Positions 1 to 6,338 of a stretch of DNA of 10,669 bases are shown piece by piece. Both the position numbers and the translations under genes were made by a program. Each line of letters begins with the position of its first letter. Position 1 is the first letter of the stretch. This DNA is from Cocleimonas sp. (GTDB lineage: Bacteria > Pseudomonadota > Gammaproteobacteria > Thiotrichales > Thiotrichaceae): positions 1 to 10,669 of the forward strand of contig JAGLDQ010000234.1 in the NCBI GenBank assembly GCA_023145535.1. Direction: 5' to 3'. Under the pieces are notes generated by a model that saw only the letters and a program-made list of their open reading frames with translations, had not been told where the DNA came from and did not search any database.

Positions 1-36
1 CAACCTCATCAAATATCACAACAACAACCTCATCAA
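1..36 (+). repeat. 12-bp direct repeat encoding QPHQ, period 24
   Basis: CAACCTCATCAA occurs at 1-12 and again at 25-36, 24 bp (8 codons) apart and in the reading frame of the glycosidase, giving QPHQ twice within a Gln/His/Pro-rich stretch. It may be the last units of a low-complexity tandem-repeat linker that continues upstream, but only two units are visible and the bases between them differ. Confidence 0.5.
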
Positions 37-2511
37 TTGGCCGAAAAGAAGGCATACAAATTATCAAATGATTCAAGCTCAGGGCTGACGCTAACCTCTA
101 ATAATGACAGTATGACCCTAACTTACACGGGAGATACGATTGCGAGTAATCAGAATTTCCAGTTTTTTCTTCATGCTGATAATGATACTGCCATCGGATT
201 CCAATCAACACTGTTATGGGACAAACCAGGCGCGGAATACCTGATCGAAAATAACACGCTTTATAAATCAACCGCTAATAATACAGGCTGGAACTGGCGT
301 GCAGTCAGCACTAACTTATCCCATAACATCACCTCTACCTCTTATTCTGTAACGATTGATAAATCCTTATTAGATAATTTATCAGACGATGTTTATGTTG
401 GTTTTATAAAAAGAAATTCAAGCTGGCAGCTTAATAGCTTTTATCCTGAATCAGGTCGCCTTGCCGCCTTTAATATTGCCACACCGCTCGCCGCAATACG
501 CGGCCCAATGATTGGCATTAACTCCAGCTCCAAATACCTGATTTATTATGGTATTGACTACTCACAACAAAATATTGATCGAATGAAAAATTTCGACGTA
601 GTGGTATTACATCCAAGCAGACCTGGACTGACTCCAGCGATAGTAAAAGAACTTCAAGATGCAGGGGTCTCTTATGTACTAGGTTATATCAGCGTTGGAG
701 AAGACCTTCCTAATAAGGGTGAGCTACCGATTGTGCGTCAAGGTAAAGGGCCCGTCTACAGAGATGAAAACACGCAAGAAATGGTGCAACAAAATCAAGG
801 TGTCGCGTCTTTCTATGTGGATTCTGTCTATGACAATAATTCAAAAAGTTATGTCCACGATAAGGTTGCCGATACCAATGGTACCTTTGGTGGCTATTTT
901 ATTAACCCCAATAGTGACTGGAATTGGGTGCTGAATGAAATGCGGATTGGTGGAAATCCACAAGTCTTTACCCAACGAAAACATATTGCTGGTTTAAAGC
1001 AAATGGCAGGGCAACGTGATACGAATAGCTTAGACAACCGAACGGCTAATTTTGGTTTTGATGGCTTCTTCCTTGACACCATTGATACCGCTGGCCCTTA
1101 TACCGCCGTCGGTTGGTATCCTTGGGTTGCAGAAGCCATGCAGCAAACCATTAAATTCATTAGTGACTCCTACCCGAATAAAACGGTCTTAGCAAATCGT
1201 GGCAGCTTCTACTACCAAGCAGGTCTACAGAATACGACCTATGATATTAGACCCGTTGACTACAGTATCAGCCCTTATATAAATGCAATGCTGTTTGAAA
1301 GTTATATGCTGGATAGTAATGGTGCACACACAGGCGTTAGCCCTTTCTTTGCGGATAATAATATAAATGTAGCACCTAAGCTAATGACAGAAGCAAACCG
1401 TCCTGATGGTTTCACCATTACCCATATGGATTATAAAATGAATCGCCCCGCCTCATTATATGATCAACTCTTTACCACAGTCGTAAAGGAAAATGGCTGG
1501 GTCAGTTATCTAAGCTTAAATGGCTATATTGAAAATGTAGACCTTGAATTCGCACAAAAGCTCGATGATCAGAATTTAATGCAAGATACCGCTCCACCCG
1601 TCTGGATGCATACCGGACGATTTGCTCATGATAATAAAGCGCCTAGAGTGGGTGTGCAGCGACTAAAGAAAGGCAATGCGGCTGGCGAAGTCATTGTGTT
1701 ATGGGATAGTGCCAAAGATCAGTCATGGCCTATCAAATATAATATCGCCATTGCAACCCAACCTGATTTTTCTGATCAGATTGTTCACAAACAAGTTGCC
1801 TTTAAAAAGAACCCTGCATGGAATATCGATCCCGCTAATCATGTTGCTAATCAGTTCACCCTGACGGGTCTGGAAGAAAAAATCTACTATGTCCGTGTAA
1901 CAGCAGAAGATAGTAGCACCCATCATCAGGAAGATAGTAATACACACACACTGCTAATCAACTTGACCCCAGCCCTATCAAACCCTGTCACTCAAGCCCC
2001 TACTCTTGATGGGAGTCTCAATGAATGGCAAACATTGCAATCCTTTGGGACTGATGGCAAGGATATGCCTACAGCAACAGCGCTTGATTGGAAACAAGCA
2101 TGGATGGCACATGATGACAATAAGCTTTACCTTGCCTATGAATATCATAACCCACTCAAAATGAGCTGGGGGCATATCACCTACTTGGATACCGATACCA
2201 ATAGAAAGACGGGTTTCACGGGAGGCGGAGACACCATGCCTATTGGTGCTGAATATATGTTGCAAGAATACCGTTTATGGAAATACACCGGTAATGGTAC
2301 TAACTGGTCATGGGACTTTGTGGCAGAAACAGCTCGAACTTGGAGTTTATACAATGCCGAAATGCATTTACCACGCGCATGGATAGGCAATCCTGGAAGA
2401 GTCGATCTTTACTATGAAGCGAATAATTACTCCATAGGAGAAACAAGTATAGATCACTTCCCTAATACCGTGATCAGCGAGGGCGACTTCTTTAGTTATT
2501 CTTTTGAGTAA
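1..2511 (+). CDS. secreted GH114/TM1410-like glycoside hydrolase, 5' end outside window
   Basis: The frame is open from base 1, so the TTG at 37 is probably internal and the true start with any signal peptide lies upstream. Numbering from that TTG, the order is: a beta-rich module (about 8-148); a TIM-barrel domain (about 165-505) with YYGIDYS, YISVGE (E222), GFDGFFLDTID (341-350) and LFESYM (419-424); a fibronectin type III domain (about 540-645); and a terminal module (about 655-824). The barrel motifs are those of the GH114 endo-alpha-1,4-polygalactosaminidase/TM1410 group, related to the hydrolase domain of PelA in Pel exopolysaccharide synthesis. The likely role is cleavage of an amino-sugar polysaccharide outside the cytoplasm; substrate and catalytic residues are inferred. 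No PelA-like deacetylase domain follows the barrel. I see no cysteine in the visible 824 residues, as in many exported proteins. The next gene, 258 bp downstream on the same strand, encodes a CotH-like protein with the same C-terminal tail. Confidence 0.8.
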   Translation, partial: QPHQISQQQPHQLAEKKAYKLSNDSSSGLTLTSNNDSMTLTYTGDTIASNQNFQFFLHADNDTAIGFQSTLLWDKPGAEYLIENNTLYKSTANNTGWNWRAVSTNLSHNITSTSYSVTIDKSLLDNLSDDVYVGFIKRNSSWQLNSFYPESGRLAAFNIATPLAAIRGPMIGINSSSKYLIYYGIDYSQQNIDRMKNFDVVVLHPSRPGLTPAIVKELQDAGVSYVLGYISVGEDLPNKGELPIVRQGKGPVYRDENTQEMVQQNQGVASFYVDSVYDNNSKSYVHDKVADTNGTFGGYFINPNSDWNWVLNEMRIGGNPQVFTQRKHIAGLKQMAGQRDTNSLDNRTANFGFDGFFLDTIDTAGPYTAVGWYPWVAEAMQQTIKFISDSYPNKTVLANRGSFYYQAGLQNTTYDIRPVDYSISPYINAMLFESYMLDSNGAHTGVSPFFADNNINVAPKLMTEANRPDGFTITHMDYKMNRPASLYDQLFTTVVKENGWVSYLSLNGYIENVDLEFAQKLDDQNLMQDTAPPVWMHTGRFAHDNKAPRVGVQRLKKGNAAGEVIVLWDSAKDQSWPIKYNIAIATQPDFSDQIVHKQVAFKKNPAWNIDPANHVANQFTLTGLEEKIYYVRVTAEDSSTHHQEDSNTHTLLINLTPALSNPVTQAPTLDGSLNEWQTLQSFGTDGKDMPTATALDWKQAWMAHDDNKLYLAYEYHNPLKMSWGHITYLDTDTNRKTGFTGGGDTMPIGAEYMLQEYRLWKYTGNGTNWSWDFVAETARTWSLYNAEMHLPRAWIGNPGRVDLYYEANNYSIGETSIDHFPNTVISEGDFFSYSFE
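1999..2508 (+). repeat. C-terminal module, copy in the glycosidase gene
   Basis: This stretch encodes the ~170-residue terminal module. It runs LDGSLNEW, AWMAHDD, WGHITYLDTDTNR, IGAEYM, then LWKYTGNGTNWSW. Aligned with the CotH gene copy over the central 52 residues (from WGHITY to the V after WSW), I count 38 identities. The third-base differences are extensive, so it is an old duplication or shared module rather than a recent DNA repeat. The fold is probably a beta-sandwich of the CBM9/DOMON-like kind (inference). Confidence 0.8.
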
Positions 2512-2516
2512 TTTTA

Positions 2517-2547
2517 TTGCCGCTCTACTCTATCCATAGAGCGGTAA
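2517..2547 (+). terminator. stem-loop after the glycosidase gene, possible weak terminator
   Basis: The stem CCGCTCTA (2520-2527) pairs with TAGAGCGG (2537-2544) around a 9-base loop, and TTG/TAA plus a G-T wobble extend it to about 11 pairs. It begins six bases after the stop codon. No U-run follows (CAACAATTC), so it may not end transcription efficiently. It could instead protect the 3' end or lower read-through into the CotH gene. Confidence 0.45.
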
Positions 2548-2769
2548 CAACAATTCAGAATTACCATTAAGCAATTGAAAATCAACATACTATTTTAAAA
2601 AAACAGCTTGAAAAAAAATAACCAACTATCTGAAAACCCTAGCCCTTTATGTGCTCAAAAATATTAATTCTAGTATTAATAGGCTAATTTTTTGCCCGTG
2701 AAAGTGCAATTTTCAAGCTCTATATTTTAACAAACTTATAAATCAAAAAACAAAGGGAGTACTTTTTTA
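2548..2769 (+). promoter_or_regulatory. AT-rich leader of the CotH-like gene, with inverted repeats
   Basis: There is no gene here. The palindrome TATTAAT-N6-ATTAATA lies at 2662-2681. A perfect 10-bp inverted repeat, AGCTTGAAAA (2605-2614) and TTTTCAAGCT (2710-2719), brackets it. Candidate -10 elements are TATATT (2721-2726) and TTATAA (2736-2741), but neither has a convincing -35. The ribosome binding site AAGGGAG (2753-2759) lies 10 bases before the ATG. Length and composition suggest the CotH gene may have its own promoter; operator function is only a suggestion. Confidence 0.4.
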
Positions 2770-5040
2770 ATGAAAATAAAAGGAATCACACTAGCGATTG
2801 CGTCCGTATTCGCGACCTCATCACTTTATGCGGATGTCTTTGACCCACTGACAAACGATTTAACCCTACCCAACAATATTTATAATACAGCACCCGCTAA
2901 TCTTTTAACGATTCAATTAAGCACACTAATTGCAGCGGGAGAATGTGAGATTGATAATAATGGTGTAGAGGATTACAGCGGTTGCACCCTAGATGATGTC
3001 AATAATGATATTGATGGAAATGATAAATTTAAACCTGAAATCAAAGTTCACTTTACGGCCGATGATTTTTTAGATGATAGCCAAACAACTAACGCCACAC
3101 TAAGACAGCGGGGTGGATATTCACGCTTTGCGCCACAAAAGTCTTATCGCTTAAAACTCGATAGTAAAGACACTTTATGGCGAAATGAAAGAAAATTACA
3201 GCTGAATAAACACCCTTGGGATGTCACGAGAGTCAGAAATAAACTCAGCTTTGACTTAATGAAAGGCATTCCTCACTTACCTAGCTTAAACAGCCAGTTT
3301 GTAAAACTAAATATTGATAATGTCAGTCATGGTATCTACACCCATATTGAAAGTATGGGTAAAGAATACCTAAATCAACGTGGCTGGGATAGCAATTCAG
3401 GTCTTTATAAAGCAAAAAGTTTTAGCTTTAGTGAAAGAAGTGATTATGATTTAGATGCTCAAGGAAAGCCATTAGACAAAGATGCCTTTGAGCGTCATAT
3501 TGAAATAAAGCGAGGTAAAGATCATCGCAAATTTGTTGAAATGTTAGCAGCCGTTAATGATCATGCTAATAACTTCCAAACGGATGTGCTTGATAAATAC
3601 TTCAATAGAAATAATTACCTATCTTGGATGGCTGTTAATATATTGACAGGTAATCTCGATGTATCCCATTCCAACTTTTATCTCTATAACCCGAAAGGAA
3701 CCGATGATTTCTACTTCCTGCCTTGGGATTATGATGATACGTGGGGAATACAAGATCAGCCTGATAATGTGGCAGATGGAACGATTTGGGACAAAAACCA
3801 ATTTAATCCACAACATTTATGGAGTTCAAAATTCCATCAGCGTTTTTTAAAACAACCTAATGCGCTAGATTTACTAACAGAGGCCGTTACAAAAATTAAA
3901 AATGATCACTTCTCAGCGCAAAAAATCCAAACACTATTAAACCGTTACGCCACCGTCATTTCCTCTCGTATCAAAGATGAGAATGAGCCAGATTTCTATG
4001 AGCTACCCACCACGGCAACAGAAAATGATCCCGATTCAGTGATCAGGGATCAGTATGACCTTGTTTATAGCCAGTTAGCAGGGCGCTTACAAGAAAACTA
4101 TGACCGCTTTATTGCTGAAAAAGAAAGCCCCATGCCCTTTGATTTAAACACACCCACGTTCACCAATGGCAATATAAACCTCACTTGGGATGCTGCTTTT
4201 GACCCACAAGGCGACGCTGTACGTTATGATCTAGATATATCAACCACACCTGATTTCCAAAATGGAACGATAAAAGTTTCGATTAAAGATATATTAACCC
4301 ATAGCTATTCCGCACACTGGGAACATCCCGCAGGTCAATATTACTACCGTGTTGTATCACGAGATAGCGGCAATCATTGGCAAAACAGTAATGAGAGTTA
4401 TGTTGAAAATAAAGGCGAAGATGATGAAATCATTTATATTAACGCCTTTGACTTTACAGCCCCACAAGGGACACCCCTCACGAGCTATTCCAACCTAATC
4501 ACACTCGGCTCCATTGTCTATAACGGTGACTTAAGCGAATGGAGTAATTTACAATCCTTTAACACTGATCCTGCGGATATTAGTGGTCTAAGTGGTAGTG
4601 AAGTCGATTGGCGTAGAGCATGGATGGGACATGATGTTAATGGCAATATCTATTTTGCATCTCAATACGACAACACCATTAATATGACATGGGGACATAT
4701 TACCTATATGGATACAGACCAAAATAGGAATACTGGCTTTATTGGTGGTGCAAGCAATTTCCCTATTGGTGTTGAATATATGATTCAAGGCTATCGTCTA
4801 TGGAAATATACGGGAAATGGCACAAGCTGGAGTTGGGCACCTGTAACGGAACTCTGGCGCTCATGGCATGGGACAAACAGTGAAATGACAACACCCGTCG
4901 CCAACATCGGCAATCCCACTGGAATTAATGTCTTCTTTGAAGGGAATAATCATCCTTATGGCAATGGTCTTGCGAGTGATTTCTACCCTAATGATGCAAT
5001 GTCAGCAGGTCAATATTTTACTTATTTATTAACGCAATAA
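2770..5040 (+). CDS. secreted CotH-family kinase-like protein with FnIII and shared C-terminal module
   Basis: The 756-residue protein begins with a signal peptide (K2, K4, hydrophobic core, likely cut after LYA, residue 21). The CotH region (about 85-450) shows LRQRGGYSRFAPQKSYRLKL (111-130), VRNKLSFDLM, HGIYTHIES (187-195) and LPWDYDDTWG (317-326). In Bacillus, CotH is an atypical protein kinase that phosphorylates spore-coat proteins; the WDYD motif supplies acidic active-site residues. Bacterial relatives with signal peptides are widespread, mostly of unknown substrate. A fibronectin type III domain (about 458-550, with WDAAFDP, TPDF and YYYRV) and the terminal module (about 580-756) follow; both resemble the tail of the upstream glycosidase. 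An acidic insert (59-87) carries the only two cysteines I see, C59 and C72, a possible disulfide. The start is set by the AAGGGAG ribosome site and the signal peptide. The target may be a matrix protein or polysaccharide; unknown. Confidence 0.87.
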   Translation: MKIKGITLAIASVFATSSLYADVFDPLTNDLTLPNNIYNTAPANLLTIQLSTLIAAGECEIDNNGVEDYSGCTLDDVNNDIDGNDKFKPEIKVHFTADDFLDDSQTTNATLRQRGGYSRFAPQKSYRLKLDSKDTLWRNERKLQLNKHPWDVTRVRNKLSFDLMKGIPHLPSLNSQFVKLNIDNVSHGIYTHIESMGKEYLNQRGWDSNSGLYKAKSFSFSERSDYDLDAQGKPLDKDAFERHIEIKRGKDHRKFVEMLAAVNDHANNFQTDVLDKYFNRNNYLSWMAVNILTGNLDVSHSNFYLYNPKGTDDFYFLPWDYDDTWGIQDQPDNVADGTIWDKNQFNPQHLWSSKFHQRFLKQPNALDLLTEAVTKIKNDHFSAQKIQTLLNRYATVISSRIKDENEPDFYELPTTATENDPDSVIRDQYDLVYSQLAGRLQENYDRFIAEKESPMPFDLNTPTFTNGNINLTWDAAFDPQGDAVRYDLDISTTPDFQNGTIKVSIKDILTHSYSAHWEHPAGQYYYRVVSRDSGNHWQNSNESYVENKGEDDEIIYINAFDFTAPQGTPLTSYSNLITLGSIVYNGDLSEWSNLQSFNTDPADISGLSGSEVDWRRAWMGHDVNGNIYFASQYDNTINMTWGHITYMDTDQNRNTGFIGGASNFPIGVEYMIQGYRLWKYTGNGTSWSWAPVTELWRSWHGTNSEMTTPVANIGNPTGINVFFEGNNHPYGNGLASDFYPNDAMSAGQYFTYLLTQ
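4507..5037 (+). repeat. C-terminal module, copy in the CotH-like gene
   Basis: This second copy of the terminal module encodes YNGDLSEW, AWMGHD, WGHITYMDTDQNR, IGVEYM and LWKYTGNGTSWSW. The preceding FnIII domain also matches that of the glycosidase (W-D-x-A, TPDF, YY-x-RV, D-S-x-x-H-x-Q), so about 270 residues of tail are shared. The DTDxNRxTGF loop looks able to bind a metal ion such as calcium (inference). Confidence 0.8.
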
Positions 5041-5079
5041 CATATTTTTGATCCCAAATAGGACATCAAAACTTGTATA

Positions 5080-5127
5080 AATTCGCCACAAAGCAATCCG
5101 CTTATTTTTTCGTGGCGAATTATTTTT
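5080..5127. terminator. convergent intrinsic terminator between CotH-like and methyltransferase genes
   Basis: A 10-bp perfect stem, AATTCGCCAC (5080-5089) with GTGGCGAATT (5112-5121), encloses a smaller stem AAGC/GCTT (5091-5094, 5100-5103) and a T6 run. It is followed on the + strand by ATTTTT. It lies between two convergent stop codons (5040 and 5147) and most clearly serves the + strand gene. In the opposite direction the tail is only weakly U-rich, so bidirectional action is possible but less sure. Confidence 0.8.
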
Positions 5128-5146
5128 GCACAAAGTTATTGATAAG

Positions 5147-5962
5147 CTAATTTTGGAAATGGGTGCGCCTTACTCTTTGTGCCGTGCGGTTTAGCGCTAC
5201 TTTTCCACCCGATAATACAAACGGCGTTTCCCATACTTTTTTATGTGGACGCATTGCCACCATATGTTTTTTAGCATGAATAACATAAAGGCTACCTAGT
5301 ACGGGTAGTAATTTTTCACCCCATTTTTCCATCCATGCACTTCTTGTAAAAATTTTTTCATTCTTTAGCGTTGGACGAAAACCAATATAATTGACTTCTA
5401 ACGTCTCAAATCCAAGCAGAGAGAACCAATCACGCACGTGTGAAACGCTACGGGTTTTATAATCAGTCTGTTCTCTGGATGGATCATTAGAAGATTCATT
5501 TTTATCCAATGTTTGTCTATTTTTACGCAATGGCTTTAATAATCGCTTTGCACCCATCAAAGCATAAGGGTTAAAACCAATCAGGATGCAATGGCCTTCT
5601 GGTACTAATACGCGATCAATTTCACGTAAGACCTGATGCGGATTGTGTGAACACTCCAATACATGACTGGCTATGACTAAATCAACCTCATCTGCCGCAA
5701 TGGGTAATTTCTCTGGTACGGCGATAACATCATTTTTAGTGTCACTACAGCCAATCGAAAAACCTGCCGATATTCGAGAATCTTTTAGAAACTCCTTGCG
5801 CCCACTTAAAACACCCAGATTAAGGCAATAGTAGCCGAATATTTCAGAAAGATGCTCAGCAATCATGGCATCCAATTTGAGTAGTGCTTCCTGACCCGCA
5901 AGACCTTGATACCATGAGGCACAATCTACGACTATATTTTCATCTCTATGCAAATTTTTCAT
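5147..5962 (-). CDS. YafS-like class I SAM-dependent methyltransferase
   Basis: The 271-residue protein resembles E. coli YafS in layout: FGYYCLNLGVLSG (42-54, where YafS has a similar LKIGNLS element), then LPIAADEVDLVIASHVLE (86-103), HNPHQVLREIDRVLVPEGH (106-124) and GFNPYALMG (129-137). The last three correspond to the core of a Methyltransf_11 fold. The first motif lacks the usual GxGxG of the SAM-binding loop; this is also true of YafS, so it is a family trait rather than damage. Substrate is unknown. The tail is basic and longer than in YafS. The ATG at 5962 is preceded by GTGAG about 8 bases upstream. In enterobacteria yafS sits between gloB and rnhA; here mltD is divergent and no gloB lies between. 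Confidence 0.8.
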   Translation of the reverse strand: MKNLHRDENIVVDCASWYQGLAGQEALLKLDAMIAEHLSEIFGYYCLNLGVLSGRKEFLKDSRISAGFSIGCSDTKNDVIAVPEKLPIAADEVDLVIASHVLECSHNPHQVLREIDRVLVPEGHCILIGFNPYALMGAKRLLKPLRKNRQTLDKNESSNDPSREQTDYKTRSVSHVRDWFSLLGFETLEVNYIGFRPTLKNEKIFTRSAWMEKWGEKLLPVLGSLYVIHAKKHMVAMRPHKKVWETPFVLSGGKVALNRTAQRVRRTHFQN

Positions 5963-6338
5963 TTAATAATCTCACTATCGACTGTCTATTATTCAATCAC
6001 ATCGGACGGGAAGCATTTCTAATTCAGCTTAGGTTAAAGTCTGACCATTACAATATAGTATCGCAATAATAACTAATCTTGACCGTGCATGCTTAGAACT
6101 GAGGGTCAATAAGATCCGAACTTTAACGTGTTTTTTTGTCCTAACTTACATGCTCCCAGACCGTTGCGTAGAGTAACGATACATCTCTTGAGAGCATCCA
6201 ATCTAGAATGAAAATACCGCATTATCGTTTCATACATTATTAAACCCTCACTCCATAGCATACAACATAATAAAAATAAAATAGAACGGTTAAAATAAAA
6301 TAAAAACAATAAAAATCAACGATGTTTGGGGTTAAAAT
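5963..6338. other. divergent spacer between methyltransferase and mltD, no convincing gene
   Basis: This 376-bp region must hold promoters for both divergent genes. A TATAGT (6054-6059, + strand) and its overlapping TATATT on the - strand are possible -10 elements, but no good -35 is spaced correctly. An imperfect inverted repeat, TTGACC (6079-6084) with GGTCAA (6104-6109), and a nested stem-loop (6150-6197) suggest a structured mltD leader. The last 80 bases are very A-rich before a weak TTGGGGT ribosome site (6327-6333). A 43-codon ORF on the - strand (6237 to 6106) has a plausible GAGGG ribosome site but no recognisable product. No trace of gloB was seen. Confidence 0.5.
6150..6197 (+). 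promoter_or_regulatory. candidate nested RNA stem-loop in the mltD leader
   Basis: The outer arms ATGCTC (6150-6155) and GAGCAT (6192-6197) enclose an inner hairpin CGTTGC (6162-6167) / GTAACG (6173-6178) with a 5-base GTAGA loop. One inner pair is G-U on the + strand but would be an A-C mismatch on the - strand, which favours a + strand transcript, i.e. the 5' leader of mltD. The function is unknown and chance is not excluded. Confidence 0.3.

Noticed and set aside
37..39. TTG as start codon of the glycosidase
   Set aside because: The frame is open to base 1, there is no ribosome site or signal peptide at this point, and the preceding codons continue a QPHQ repeat.
1978..2390. Antisense ORFs across the glycosidase C-terminal module, one resembling an antisense ORF at 4588-4788 (both begin M-x-HIF-x-TNR)
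   Set aside because: The similarity is the mirror image of the sense-strand module homology; the sense frames carry the conserved protein motifs.
1..5040. Insertion sequence or integrase-borne island carrying the GH114/CotH pair
   Set aside because: No transposase, integrase, tRNA attachment site or terminal inverted repeats are visible in the window; transfer remains possible but unsupported.
6106..6309. Longer 67-residue form of the - strand small ORF with a hydrophobic N-terminus
   Set aside because: The added N-terminus comes from the A/T-rich mltD leader, where hydrophobic Phe/Leu codons arise by composition, and it has no ribosome site.
5963..6338. 6S RNA or a tRNA gene in the mltD leader
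   Set aside because: A GAGCATG-like element drew attention, but the extended 6S hairpin with central bubble cannot be drawn, and no cloverleaf with conserved tRNA positions is present.
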